The notes: a model not told the origin generated them from the letters alone. Numbered from the stretch's first letter, positions 17,956-27,438 are shown. The stretch: DNA of 64,000 bases from Anaerolineaceae bacterium UBA5404 (GCA_002409625.1 DHNY01000013.1:2610-66609); one strand, 5' to 3'. A program made the numbers and translations.

Positions 17956-18474
17956 TTAAGGTTTATCTGGTCCAATCACGATAACTTCGGGTTCCGTCTC
18001 ATCTGGATATTCCGCTTCAAGTTTTTCAAGCTTGAGCAGATGAACAAAACCCCAAATCAAAAACCCGAGCACAATCAAGTGAAAGACGATTGAGTAAACA
18101 TCCTTAATCAGAAACGCGGGAATGATATCCAGTGCGTAAATGATCATGCCGGTAAGGTAGGCGGGCTTATTCCGCTTGCGCGCCATCAAACCCAACAGAA
18201 CCAGCAGAACTATGAACACAATGCCCACACCAAAGGCAAGCTTTTTAGGGCTAAGTACCGTTAAAAACGGTAATGGATTGTGTTCTAACCAATTGGTAAT
18301 CGAAAGCCCCACCGCAAAGCGAATTTGGCTTTCTGGGTTGGTGATGCGAATGATGATGTTTACCAGCGAAATAACCGCCAGCCAAAAAAACCACGAAACG
18401 CCACTTTTATAATTGGCATAAAATCGGGCTTTGTCTTCTTCAATTCTGCTAACTTGCATCGGTTCCTGGCTCAT
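17956..18474 (-). CDS. Four-helix membrane protein of unknown function
   Basis: A 172-residue protein with about four hydrophobic segments (around residues 28-45, 62-98, 100-118 and 128-152) and a short acidic C-terminal tail. The ATG at 18474 is fixed by GGAGG 7 nt upstream; the extra 43 codons of the longer frame are not coding-like. No family is recognised; it resembles generic bacterial integral membrane proteins found beside transporters. The DMT permease gene lies 73 bases upstream on the same strand. Confidence 0.7.
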   Translation of the reverse strand: MSQEPMQVSRIEEDKARFYANYKSGVSWFFWLAVISLVNIIIRITNPESQIRFAVGLSITNWLEHNPLPFLTVLSPKKLAFGVGIVFIVLLVLLGLMARKRNKPAYLTGMIIYALDIIPAFLIKDVYSIVFHLIVLGFLIWGFVHLLKLEKLEAEYPDETEPEVIVIGPDKP

Positions 18475-18547
18475 AATTTGCCTCCGTAATAGTTTTTCTC
18501 TTACCTTTAATTGTACTTGCAGTACATCAATTGTCGAATCAAAAGAT

Positions 18548-19534
18548 TTATACAAGTTCTTTAGCCGGATGCTCCGACAGTTCTGACTGATTGTTGACCC
18601 CAATCCGCACCAAAAAAACGCCAGAAAGCACCAAAACCGTGCCCAAAAGCTGCAAAGGCAAAAGCTTTTCGCTTAGCATCAGCCAAGCCAGAATGGCAGT
18701 AATGGGTGGCTCCAGGGTCAAAATCAGGTTGGCGGTGCTGGAGGGCAAAATCGTAAGGCTTTGATTAAAGAGCCCATAGCCCACCACCAGCGGTACAGTA
18801 AGCAAGCCCATAAACAACCAAGCCTTTGGGTTAGTGCTAAAAGTGAGTAGTGTTTTTAAATCCTGGGCTTGACCGGGAACGCTAAATGGTAAAAGGTTGA
18901 GGATGAACAAAGCTGCCATTGCGAAGAAGAAGATGTAAAATGTGCTGGTCCAGGGATTGATACCGCGCTGAGCAGACAAACGCCCAAAGATAGCATAAAA
19001 GGCATAAATCAAGCCAGAAACCAAGCCTAAAACGAGCCCAATCCAGTTAGTTTCAACTTCCGCGCCGGCTAAAGCAACCAAGGCACACCCTCCCAGACCC
19101 AAAAGGATTGCTAGCCCTTTTAGCCAGGTGAAGCGTTCCTTCAGCATCCACCAGCCCAAAAAACTGGTCATTGGTGCTGAAAAATAAATCAACACGGTTG
19201 CCACCGAGGCACTGTTGTATTGAATCGAAAAAGTCCAAATTGTATTCAACAGGGTAAAAACCAAACCGTAAAGCGCAATGAAACCAAAATGCTTTTTTTC
19301 CAGCTTAAGCAAAGCGGGTTTAAAAATCAAAAATGCCGGCAGCAAAAGTGCGATTCCCAGGATGTTGCGCCAAAAGGTGATCATCAAGGCTGGTAAACCA
19401 AAGGTGGTATTGAGAATCTTGATGAAAAGTGGGGTCAAGGCAAAAAGAATTGCTGCCATCACCGCATAAAAAAAGCCACGGCTGCGTGGTTTCTCGTGAT
19501 CTGGTTTTGGTTCGCGTTTGGTCTGCTTAATCAT
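18548..19534 (-). CDS. EamA/DMT-family permease
   Basis: A 328-residue drug/metabolite-transporter-type permease with about ten membrane segments in two EamA repeats (about residues 20-160 and 170-315). The repeat signatures are GFFYAVMAAILFALTPLFIKIL with WRNILGIALLLPA in the first half and LSGLIYAFYAIFGRLSA with EPPITAILAWLMLSE in the second. Substrate cannot be read. The ATG at 19534 lies 7 nt after a TAAACT box with TTGTAT 16 nt further up and has no Shine-Dalgarno; the 37 extra codons upstream are unlike the family. Confidence 0.88.
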   Translation of the reverse strand: MIKQTKREPKPDHEKPRSRGFFYAVMAAILFALTPLFIKILNTTFGLPALMITFWRNILGIALLLPAFLIFKPALLKLEKKHFGFIALYGLVFTLLNTIWTFSIQYNSASVATVLIYFSAPMTSFLGWWMLKERFTWLKGLAILLGLGGCALVALAGAEVETNWIGLVLGLVSGLIYAFYAIFGRLSAQRGINPWTSTFYIFFFAMAALFILNLLPFSVPGQAQDLKTLLTFSTNPKAWLFMGLLTVPLVVGYGLFNQSLTILPSSTANLILTLEPPITAILAWLMLSEKLLPLQLLGTVLVLSGVFLVRIGVNNQSELSEHPAKELV

Positions 19535-19541
19535 GCGTCTA

Positions 19542-19569
19542 AGTTTATCACGAGCAGTCTGATATACAA
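19542..19569 (-). promoter_or_regulatory. Promoter for a leaderless DMT-permease transcript
   Basis: On the minus strand TTGTAT (19569-19564) and TAAACT (19547-19542) are 16 nt apart, and the -10 box ends 7 nt before the ATG at 19534. Confidence 0.45.
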
Positions 19570-19782
19570 CCGAAGATCGCATTTTTGGGAACAGCCAGAA
19601 AAACAAAGACATGTTGATAGCCACCTCAAACCTGGCATACTTCAAAAAGCTGCGACGATTTTTTACGTTTTCCCCTCAGATTTTGGTCACAACCAATTTC
19701 GCCCATTTGTTGGATTAGGTTTATAATTAAGCATCTTTTTACGCTTTGATTAAGCGCTTCACAATACTTTCTCATAGGGGCT

Positions 19783-21186
19783 ATGATGAAAAAACATCTT
19801 TCTATCTCTCTTTTTATGTTAATTGCCTTGTTGATGACAGGGGCTTTGGGTTTTTCTGCCCAGAGAGTTCAAGCTCAATTACCTGACCCTTGGATCTTCC
19901 GAGTGAACACTTTTGAAGACATGCGCGATTTTGCGCACAATGGCGTTTGTAGCGCCGGAGAAGCCGTGGATGGGCCATGCTCCTTGCGCGCGGCATTGCA
20001 TGAAGCAAGTTACCATGGCGTTGGAAATGCCATCATTGAACTACCACCTGGCGTTTACAAACTCACTTTGGATAAACCCAGTTTTGATGGAGAAGAAGAA
20101 GAACACTATGGTGATCTTGATATTCCCGGAATCGACAATCCCCGAACCGGCACCCTCATTATCAAAGGCACAGGCGATCTGGACAATCCATCCATCATTG
20201 ACGCCAACTTTATCGACCGGGTTTTTGAAATTGGGAAAAACCAAATTGTTGCACTGGAGAACTTGGTGCTACGAAACGGGCTTGCAACCGAAGCAGTTTC
20301 TGGTCGGGAAGAAGGCGGAGGCATTTTTGTTGAGGATGCAGACCTGAGCCTAAGCCATGTGCGCCTTACCCATAACGAAGCCAGGAGTGAAGGCCATAAT
20401 ATTTCGGAGGGTGGTGCCATCTATAGCTTCGAAGCTAAACTCAATATCGCTCATTCTGAAATCGCCCACAACAAAGCTGACATTGTTACTGCTCTCAGCC
20501 ATCGGGGCTACACACACCAAGCGCTCATTTATTCCACCAGCATTCACCACAATGTGATTAATAAGGACTACTCTGCCCACGTCAGTGGAAAGGTTATGGT
20601 GACGAATAGCACCATGGCATACAATCAGGGTGGTGACGCTTATATTGATATTGCTGCTTCATTCGGTTGGGTCCAAAACTCAACCTTAGTCGCGAGTGGA
20701 CCAATGAACTTAGTGACCTTAGATAACCGCTCTCACTTGTATTACAACATCATGGTTAACCTGCCAGACGCCAATGGCGACATTGAACTAAACTGCCATA
20801 CACGTAGCACAGGATTAATATCAAAAGGCGGGAATATTTTCACTGACGACAGTTGTCATCCGGATGCCGCGCTTGACTAGGTGATGAGTCCAGCGGCTAT
20901 CAAATTATCACCTTTGGGAAACTACGGTGGCTACACACCCACTATCGCACTCCTGCCAAACTCACCTGCCATCGACCATGGGGACGCAAACTGTATGACC
21001 TGGTGGGAAAATACCATGCCAAAGGGCAGCCCTATTACCAACGACTATACTTTAGTGCCTTTGATGTCTGACCAACGCTTTTTACCGCGCACAGATGGGC
21101 ATTGTGACATCGGCGCTTTTGAGTTGCAAGCACATGAAAATTATGAGGCCTTGATGCTCTATCTGCCCATAATCCTTAAGAAGTAA
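19783..21186 (+). pseudogene. Secreted CSLREA / choice-of-anchor-Q surface protein interrupted by an in-frame TAG
   Basis: A signal peptide (about residues 1-31) is followed by the CSLRAALHEA motif near residue 65 and a right-handed beta-helix-like region of about 280 residues (GGGIFVEDADLSLSHVRL, GGAIYSFEAKLNIAHSEI, VTNSTMAYN). A TAG at 20878-20880 stops the frame after PDAALD. The identical frame then continues for 102 codons with the typical family ending: LSPLGNYGGYTPTIALLPNSPAIDHG and CDIGAFELQ, finishing in LMLYLPIILKK. One base change therefore divides a gene whose two parts both fit the family. The C-terminal hydrophobic-basic end resembles the YLPLVLR-like tails of many Chloroflexota secreted proteins. 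AGGGG precedes the ATG. The truncated product may still be secreted. Confidence 0.8.
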
Positions 21187-21218
21187 GAACCTGTTCTATA
21201 CCAAGACTATTCAACAAT

Positions 21219-21257
21219 AGCACAAAAGGCATTAACCAGCCTTTTGTGCTTTGTTTT
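21219..21257 (+). terminator. Intrinsic terminator after the CSLREA-type gene
   Basis: A perfect 12-bp stem, AGCACAAAAGGC (21219-21230) with GCCTTTTGTGCT (21239-21250), and an 8-nt loop, followed by TTGTTTTT. Confidence 0.88.
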
Positions 21258-21385
21258 TAAGTTTGGCTTGTCAACAGGATTCCCCAAAAGCAAAAGGGAA
21301 CCAAATGCTGATTAGGAACGTTTTCATTATGATTGAGATTAATGAGCTGTCACGGCTCCAATTGGAAGATTCATAGGGCTTAAAC

Positions 21386-21391
21386 TATAAT
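21386..21391 (+). promoter_or_regulatory. -10 box upstream of the vanW-like gene
   Basis: TATAAT ends 9 nt before the ATG at 21401, with no Shine-Dalgarno between, so the leader would be at most 2-3 nt. Confidence 0.5.
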
Positions 21392-21400
21392 TCGAATGTT

Positions 21401-23263
21401 ATGGAAACGACACAAGAAATAAAAATAGACCAAACGGAAGTAAAGCAAGCCAAACGCTTTGCCAATCCTGCAGGACAAATTGCTTTTTCAATCCTTGCCG
21501 GGCTGTTTCTTGCTACCCTGGCTTTGGGCATCTTTGCCTATCGCTACGAAGCAAAATACAAGTACAAAGTGTACCCGCATGTCAGCGTGAATAACATCGA
21601 ACTAACTGGCATGAGCCTTGGCCAAGCCGTATCGCGCCTCAAGGCAGGCTTAAACTTTCCGATGGATGGCAAAATTGTTTTTAGCCAAGGCAACAAAGAA
21701 TGGGCTTTTACACCCGAAGAACTAGGCTACGCCAACCAACCCTTTGAAATGGCGCAGTTAGCCTACCAAACCGGACGCGAAGGCACCTGGTTTGAGCAAT
21801 TGCAAACCAAGTTTTTTGCCAATCAAAAGGGCATTAATTTCAACCCCAGCGCGGCATATGATCAATCAGTGGCATATGCTAAACTGCAGGGAATCGCCAA
21901 CGAAACTGACCAAACCCTGGTTGAAGCAAGCATCAGTATTGAAGGCACCGAAGTCATCGCGCATGATGGGCAAGTTGGTCTTTCTCTCGACATTCCCGCC
22001 ACCTTGGAGAAACTGCAAGCATACTTCCTGATCCAACAAGATGCCACCATTCCTTTGGTCATTCGTGAAAAAGAGCCGCAAATTCTGCATGCCGGCGAGG
22101 CAGCCAAACAAGCCCAAGCCATCCTCAGCAAGCCCTTTACCATGCGCCATCCTGACCCGGACTCCGAACTGGAACCTTGGGTCATTCAGCCCGAAGATCT
22201 GGCTGGTTTAATCATCATCGAACGCGACACAAGCGAAGACAGCGCCGGCTTCAAGCTGGGCATCAATAGCACCGCACTTGAGTATTATCTCACCAGTATC
22301 AAAACCAAGTTTGTGGTGCCTGCTGAGAACGCGCGCATGCGTTTCAACGAATCGACCCGAGAGCTCGAACTGGTTGAACACGCAGTGATGGGCAAAACAC
22401 TTGATATTGAAACCAGTCTCGACCACATTTTGGAAAGCATTCAAAACAACCGACACGAAGTAAACCTGGTTCTCAAAGACCTGCCGCCCCGCGTTACCGA
22501 TACCACCACAGCGGCTGAACTTGGCATCACAGAGCTTGTGGCAGAGGAAACGTCTTACTTTTTCGGGTCTGAGCCAGCCCGCGTGCAAAACATTCAAGTG
22601 GGTTCAGCTACATTTAACGGCATTCTCATCGCGCCAGGTGAAGTCTTTTCAATGGCAAAATACATGACCAACATCAGCCTTGACAATGGCTACGCCGAAG
22701 CGATTATCATCGTTGGTGATCAATCTGTAAAAGGTGTTGGCGGTGGCATTTGTCAGGTCAGCACAACCCTCTTCAGAACGGTATTTTTTGGCGGTTTTCC
22801 AATCGTTGAACGTCACGCCCACGCCTATCGGGTGAGCTACTATGAGCAACAAAGCAATGGCAGACCTGACAGCAACCTGGCAGGGCTGGATGCAAGCGTT
22901 TATGTGCCCTTCGTCGACCTTAAATTCAAAAACGATTCGGAACATTGGATTTTGATGGATACTGAAATGGGTGCCAACTCGCTTACCTGGAAGTTTTACT
23001 CCACCAGTGATGGTCGCACCATGGATTGGAACACAACCGGCATTACCAATGTCATCGAGCCTCCTGAGCCTATCTACCGCGAAGATCCCACCTTGCCCAC
23101 TGGAACCATAAAACAAGTGGACTGGGCGGTCAACGGTGCTTCGGTAAGCGTTTACCGCAACGTTTATAAAGATGGCGCGCTATGGTTTAATGACGCAATC
23201 CACACCAGATACGTGGCATGGCCAAGTGGCTTCAATTATGGCCCGGGCACAGAAATCCCCTAA
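21401..23263 (+). CDS. VanW-family protein with peptidoglycan-binding-type repeats
   Basis: The 620-residue protein has a short cytoplasmic N-terminus, one membrane segment (about residues 25-46), then two PG_binding_4-type modules (about 60-210 and 240-350; GMSLGQAVSRLKAGL, VVAEN-like repeats) and a VanW domain (about 385-540) with the hallmark PGEVFSMAKYMTNISLDNGYAEA, GVGGGICQVSTTLF and VERHAHAYRVSYYE. VanW proteins accompany some glycopeptide-resistance clusters, but most copies sit, as here, in chromosomal wall loci with unknown exact activity. The neighbouring LCP ligase fits a role in wall polymer attachment or remodelling. Confidence 0.92.
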   Translation: METTQEIKIDQTEVKQAKRFANPAGQIAFSILAGLFLATLALGIFAYRYEAKYKYKVYPHVSVNNIELTGMSLGQAVSRLKAGLNFPMDGKIVFSQGNKEWAFTPEELGYANQPFEMAQLAYQTGREGTWFEQLQTKFFANQKGINFNPSAAYDQSVAYAKLQGIANETDQTLVEASISIEGTEVIAHDGQVGLSLDIPATLEKLQAYFLIQQDATIPLVIREKEPQILHAGEAAKQAQAILSKPFTMRHPDPDSELEPWVIQPEDLAGLIIIERDTSEDSAGFKLGINSTALEYYLTSIKTKFVVPAENARMRFNESTRELELVEHAVMGKTLDIETSLDHILESIQNNRHEVNLVLKDLPPRVTDTTTAAELGITELVAEETSYFFGSEPARVQNIQVGSATFNGILIAPGEVFSMAKYMTNISLDNGYAEAIIIVGDQSVKGVGGGICQVSTTLFRTVFFGGFPIVERHAHAYRVSYYEQQSNGRPDSNLAGLDASVYVPFVDLKFKNDSEHWILMDTEMGANSLTWKFYSTSDGRTMDWNTTGITNVIEPPEPIYREDPTLPTGTIKQVDWAVNGASVSVYRNVYKDGALWFNDAIHTRYVAWPSGFNYGPGTEIP

Positions 23264-23378
23264 ATTTTCTGGGGAAATTGCACCTTGCTTAATGGAGACC
23301 TGCTTGAAAAATGCCGTCGATGAGCTATGGTAAAATTGCTTTTGATGGCTAAAAAAACAGCCACTTTTTGAGGTGAAA

Positions 23379-23600
23379 ATGATTCAACAAGAATTGCTAA
23401 ACCTGTTACGTTGCCCCGTATGTGTCAAAGAGGACAAGGGCTTGCTGGAGCTTTATAAAGATGCATGGCTCATTTGTAATGATTGTGGCAGAAAATACCC
23501 CATCTGGGATGATATCCCCGTGATGCTGATCGATGAAGGTGATAAATGGCAGTCTGCTGAAAAAGACACCCTGCCAATTCCCCCACCGCAACCTGAATAA
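23379..23600 (+). CDS. Trm112-family small zinc-ribbon protein
   Basis: A 73-residue protein starting IQQELLNLLRCPVC and continuing LICNDCGRKYPIWDDIPVML, the Trm112/UPF0434 pattern with two CxxC pairs about 25 residues apart that bind zinc. In eukaryotes and archaea Trm112 activates methyltransferases; bacterial YcaR-type members have no fixed partner. The ATG at 23379 follows GAGGT by 5 nt; the in-frame GTG at 23373 lies in this ribosome site. Confidence 0.88.
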   Translation: MIQQELLNLLRCPVCVKEDKGLLELYKDAWLICNDCGRKYPIWDDIPVMLIDEGDKWQSAEKDTLPIPPPQPE

Positions 23601-23666
23601 GAGTTAAAACAAAGCCATTTGCCTGGCACTCTCCAGTCTTTTAATTGGCATGGCTATTAGAAAGTA

Positions 23667-25094
23667 ATGATGAAAAAATTTTTCGAAAAACTCAAAGCAA
23701 CCTCACCCAAAGGGGCAACCGGCATTGTCTTTATAGCGATCATTTTGCTCGCAATTGTTGGTGCGTTTTTTGTTTACCGCGCCGTGGATAGTTTTATTTC
23801 GCGAATGACCATTGCAGGCTTACCTGGTGCGCCAATCATTAAAGAGTCCACACCTGCGCCGGATGATTCAGGCAATGTAGAAAACCCTTCGATTGATACC
23901 TTGCCCACTATTCCTTTGGACACCTTTGTGATGCCCGAAGCATGGGATGGCAAAAAACGAGTCAATATTCTCATTATGGGTATTGACGCGCGCAGTCCTG
24001 ATGTGAAAGCGCCCCTCACCGACTCAATGATCCTTTTTACCATGGATCCCGTGGCAAACTCAGCGGCAATGCTTTCAATCCCACGCGACCTCTGGGTACG
24101 CATTCCTGGCTCTGGATACAACAAAATAAATACGGCTTATAGCGTTGGCGTCATCAGCCAACTGCCTGGCGGCGGTCCGGCTATGTCTACCAGAACAGTT
24201 GAAAATCTGCTGGGCGTTCCTATCGACTATTACGCCCAAATCGATTTTGAAGCCTTTGTTGATTTCATCGACCTCATCCATGGGGTTAAGTTGGACGTTA
24301 CCGAAACTGTGCTCTTGGATGTGCTCGACACAGATATCTCATTTGACTTGCATCCTGGCAGGCACACTTTACCAGGCGATCTTGCTTTGGCATATGTGCG
24401 GAGCCGCCATTATGGAGATGGCGACATCGGTCGTGCGGCGAGACAACAACAAGTGATCCTGGCTATTCGTGATCGCATACTCGAATTTTCAATGATTCCA
24501 ACACTCATCGGGAACATGAACCAAATTTATGAAAGCCTTTCAAGAGGCATTCAAACCAACATGAGTATGGGTGAGATGGTTAAACTTGGCTTGAAAATCC
24601 TCAATGATGTGCCTCGCGATCAAATAAAAAACAGAGTCATCGATTTTAGCTATGTCAACATTGCTAAAGGACCTGGTGGCGAAGATATGTTGCGCCCTAT
24701 TCCTAACCGCATCCGTGAATTGCGCGACGAACTCTTCACTGGCAGCACCTTTTTAGATACCCTGGCAGCAACGGAAAACATCCAAACCATTATGACGGAA
24801 GAAGGCGCAACCGTATCGGTGATGAACGGTTCCTCGCAAGCGCAGTTAGGCGACAAAACAGTAGCCTATTTGCAATCTCAAGGCATTAACGTGGCACAAC
24901 AGGGTAACGCCAACCCAAGCTCCCTGACAACGATCACTTTTTATGGCGCCAAACCATATACAATTAAGTTCCTTAGCCAACTAACCAATATCACCAACCC
25001 CTGGCAAGTAACTTATGCCTATAATGGCGGCAGCCCCTATGACATCGTGATTGTATTGGGCGATGATTTCGCCAACAATAACAATTTGCCCTAA
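23667..25094 (+). CDS. LytR-CpsA-Psr (LCP) family wall-polymer ligase
   Basis: LCP enzymes move lipid-linked glycopolymers onto peptidoglycan. The 475-residue protein has one N-terminal membrane segment (about residues 18-40), a Pro/Ser linker, an LCP domain (about 95-300) with RVNILIMGIDARSPD, the TDSMILFTMDP segment, SIPRDLWVRIPGSGYNKINTAYSVG and YVRSRHYGDGDIGRAARQQQVI, including the Arg and Asp residues that hold the pyrophosphate, and a C-terminal LytR_C domain (about 385-470; VSVMNGSSQ). No Shine-Dalgarno is obvious; TATTAG lies 6 nt before the ATG. It ends in a clear terminator. Confidence 0.95.
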   Translation: MMKKFFEKLKATSPKGATGIVFIAIILLAIVGAFFVYRAVDSFISRMTIAGLPGAPIIKESTPAPDDSGNVENPSIDTLPTIPLDTFVMPEAWDGKKRVNILIMGIDARSPDVKAPLTDSMILFTMDPVANSAAMLSIPRDLWVRIPGSGYNKINTAYSVGVISQLPGGGPAMSTRTVENLLGVPIDYYAQIDFEAFVDFIDLIHGVKLDVTETVLLDVLDTDISFDLHPGRHTLPGDLALAYVRSRHYGDGDIGRAARQQQVILAIRDRILEFSMIPTLIGNMNQIYESLSRGIQTNMSMGEMVKLGLKILNDVPRDQIKNRVIDFSYVNIAKGPGGEDMLRPIPNRIRELRDELFTGSTFLDTLAATENIQTIMTEEGATVSVMNGSSQAQLGDKTVAYLQSQGINVAQQGNANPSSLTTITFYGAKPYTIKFLSQLTNITNPWQVTYAYNGGSPYDIVIVLGDDFANNNNLP

Positions 25095-25113
25095 CTTGCC
25101 CTTCAATTAAGAC

Positions 25114-25146
25114 AACAAAAACCTCCTAACAGGAGGTTTTTTGTTT
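25114..25146. terminator. Intrinsic terminator between the LCP gene and the YgeY-like gene
   Basis: AAAACCTCCT pairs with AGGAGGTTTT around a 3-nt loop (stem within 25117-25140), followed by TTGTTTT on the plus strand and TTTTTGTTG on the minus strand. Confidence 0.85.
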
Positions 25147-25173
25147 TCTAATCAGTTGCTTTCTTTTACAAGT

Positions 25174-26376
25174 TTATTTCAGCATGCCAGGAATCAGGGC
25201 ATAAAATTCACCGGCTTTAACCACATCATCCAAAATGACGCTGTCATTCACCGTGTGCGCAGTAACCTCATCGCCAGGGCCAAAACCGATGGAGGGGATA
25301 CCCGCCTTGCCAGCCCAATAAATGCCGTTGGTGCTAAAAGCCCATTTGCCAGCCGGTGCGTCTTCCAAGCCGATTAAGCGCCTTGTTTCAAGCCCAGCTT
25401 GCACCAGCTGATGGTCCTCATCAAGCGCCCATGCCGGGAAGTATTTTTCCACAGGGAAGACAAAACCGGTATAAGATGGCTCATCATAAAAGAGGGGTTC
25501 AACCGTGACACGTTCCTTGAATTCCTCAGGAATCAAGGCTTCAACCTGAGCCAGTGCTTCTTCTTCAGTTTCGCCAAAGGTCATCCGCCGATCGATATAA
25601 ATAACGGCTTCATCAGGCACGGCATTGATGCTGGGGGTTTGCACGGTCATGTCCGAAACGGTAATTTTGCCCTTACCCAGGAAAGGATGGTCACCCAAGC
25701 TGGGTTCCATATCGCGAATACCTTCGATGACAGGTAAAAGCAGGTAAATGGCATTGATACCCACATGATTACTAGCGGCATGCGCGCTTACACCCTTGGC
25801 AACCACTTTCATCTCCAGGCGACCTTTATGCCCGCGATAAACATTCATTTTGGTGGGTTCACCAATGACGACAAAATCGGGTCTGATCTTTGGGTCAACT
25901 TCAACAAAAGTATTGGGCGCGATACCATCGCACCACTCTTCCATATTGCCAAAGTACCATGCCGTCCAGCCATCCAAAAGCCCCAGATCACGTGCCACTG
26001 CCATGCCGTAGATCATTCCGGGTGTTGAGCCTTTTTCATCGCAGGCGCCACGTGCGTAAAGCACGCCATTTTCCACTTTGCCGGTAAAAGGATCCCATTC
26101 CCATTCATCCGGATCGCCAACACCAACGGTATCGATGTGCGAGTCAAAAACAATAACACGTTCGCCATTACCAATGCGTCCCATGATGTTGCCCATCTTG
26201 TCGAAACGCACTTCATCAAAGCCCAGTTTGCGCATTTCTTCAGCGATTCGCTCGCCAACCGGACCGATCAGTGAGTCCATGCTGGGAATGGCGCAAATTT
26301 CGCGCATAAAGGTCTTCATGGTATCGGCATTGGCTTGAATTCTGTTTTTTACTTCTTTAATAATGTCTGGATTCAC
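25174..26376 (-). CDS. YgeY-type M20 metallohydrolase
   Basis: The 400-residue protein is an M20 aminoacylase/peptidase-type enzyme close to the YgeY group named for linkage to selenium-dependent hydrolases. Metal-site motifs are FDSHIDTVGVGD near residue 78, the ARGACDEKGSTPGMIYG block near residue 110, the catalytic Glu pair in GNMEEWCDG near residue 146, and GEPT, with the C-terminal ligand region GFGPGDEVTAHTVNDSV. The dimerisation domain begins at GHKGRLEMKVVAKGVSAHAA. GGAG precedes the ATG. In E. coli ygeY is beside ygeX (dpaL); here they are about 7.3 kb apart on opposite strands. Natural substrate unknown. Confidence 0.9.
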   Translation of the reverse strand: MNPDIIKEVKNRIQANADTMKTFMREICAIPSMDSLIGPVGERIAEEMRKLGFDEVRFDKMGNIMGRIGNGERVIVFDSHIDTVGVGDPDEWEWDPFTGKVENGVLYARGACDEKGSTPGMIYGMAVARDLGLLDGWTAWYFGNMEEWCDGIAPNTFVEVDPKIRPDFVVIGEPTKMNVYRGHKGRLEMKVVAKGVSAHAASNHVGINAIYLLLPVIEGIRDMEPSLGDHPFLGKGKITVSDMTVQTPSINAVPDEAVIYIDRRMTFGETEEEALAQVEALIPEEFKERVTVEPLFYDEPSYTGFVFPVEKYFPAWALDEDHQLVQAGLETRRLIGLEDAPAGKWAFSTNGIYWAGKAGIPSIGFGPGDEVTAHTVNDSVILDDVVKAGEFYALIPGMLK

Positions 26377-26510
26377 TTTTTCTCCTTTTTAGGTATTGCT
26401 ATTTTCTTGGTGTTAAAAAAGACACAATGAAGAGTGACAAAAGATGAGGTCATCTTATCATCATTCTTTTCATTTTAGTGTTTTATTACTTTTGTTCAAG
26501 CAAAGATATA

Positions 26511-26539
26511 ACAAAAACGCGCCACATTAGGCGCGTTTT
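26511..26539 (-). terminator. Intrinsic terminator after the LysM gene
   Basis: A perfect 10-bp stem AAAACGCGCC / GGCGCGTTTT (26514-26523 with 26530-26539), 6-nt loop, and TTTTTGTT on the minus strand. Confidence 0.88.
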
Positions 26540-26552
26540 CTTCTTGATGAGT

Positions 26553-27281
26553 CTAAGGTGTAGGTGTCATCGTGCGGGTGGGTGTATTGGTGGGCGTTGG
26601 CGTCACCAAATTCACCGGCACAATGAGCAGTTCACCAATCTGCAATGCACTATCCAGGGTAATGAAATTTGTCTGCCCTTCTTTTTGGCGATACCGATTG
26701 GTTTCAAGCACAATGCGCTCCACTGTGGAATTAAAGTACTGAGCTACCGATCTAAGTGTTGCACCAGATTGCACATGATATTCATATAAGGTGCCCGGTG
26801 TCCAATCAGATGGGAATGGCGTAGAGGTTGGTTTGGTAAACCAGGGTGGTGGCACTTTAATTTCCTGGCCTACGCTGATAATACATTGCCCTTCTGGCCA
26901 TTCGTTAACATAAATTAAGTCTTCTAGTTCAACCTCAAACTTAATGGCAATGTCATAACAGACCTCATCCGGTTGCACAACGTAAGTAAAAGGACCATCC
27001 AAGGTTGCGGTTGGACCGATAGTAGCCGTTGGGGGCACTTCTGTTGGCTCTACTGTTGGAGTCATCGTAGGTGTTGCAGTTGGGACTTCGGTGTTGGTAG
27101 GTGTGGGCGTATCTGTTGCCAGGAAGCTCCAAGCCTTACCATCCAGTTTTCCAAAACCCCAAAGCAGTATCAGGGCAATAATCGCGGCAAAGAAAATGAA
27201 AAGCAAAAAGTAAAGTATTGCTTTGTTGCCGCGCTCTTTCTTTCTGTATGAGTAAAGTAAGCTTTGTGGTTTCTTAGCCAT
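26553..27281 (-). CDS. Membrane-anchored protein with two LysM domains
   Basis: The 242-residue protein has a basic cytoplasmic start, one membrane segment (about residues 22-46), a Thr/Pro tract (about 57-95) and two LysM modules: TYVVQPDEVCYDIAIKFEV with INVGQEIKVPP-like ending (about 98-147) and YEYHVQSGATLRSVAQYFN to GELLIVPVN (about 168-227). It ends in a short second TPT tract. LysM modules bind N-acetylglucosamine polymers, so this protein probably tethers the membrane to the wall. AAAGGA precedes the ATG. It is transcribed alone. Confidence 0.88.
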   Translation of the reverse strand: MAKKPQSLLYSYRKKERGNKAILYFLLFIFFAAIIALILLWGFGKLDGKAWSFLATDTPTPTNTEVPTATPTMTPTVEPTEVPPTATIGPTATLDGPFTYVVQPDEVCYDIAIKFEVELEDLIYVNEWPEGQCIISVGQEIKVPPPWFTKPTSTPFPSDWTPGTLYEYHVQSGATLRSVAQYFNSTVERIVLETNRYRQKEGQTNFITLDSALQIGELLIVPVNLVTPTPTNTPTRTMTPTP

Positions 27282-27438
27282 AATTCATTCCTTTAATTAC
27301 ATCTTGTTTGTTTTTTTCGATCCATTCTTTACCGGGATCTTTAAATGCACAAACCTTCGGCGATTTTACCAATTAGTTCTAGTATACCATTTTTAATGAA
27401 ATGCAAATTAAGACTAATCAAGTTTTAAGGTGAACGGT

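Noticed and set aside
15731..20880. Genome-wide reassignment of TAG
   Set aside because: recJ, the clostripain-like gene and the gene at 28395-29189 all end naturally with TAG.
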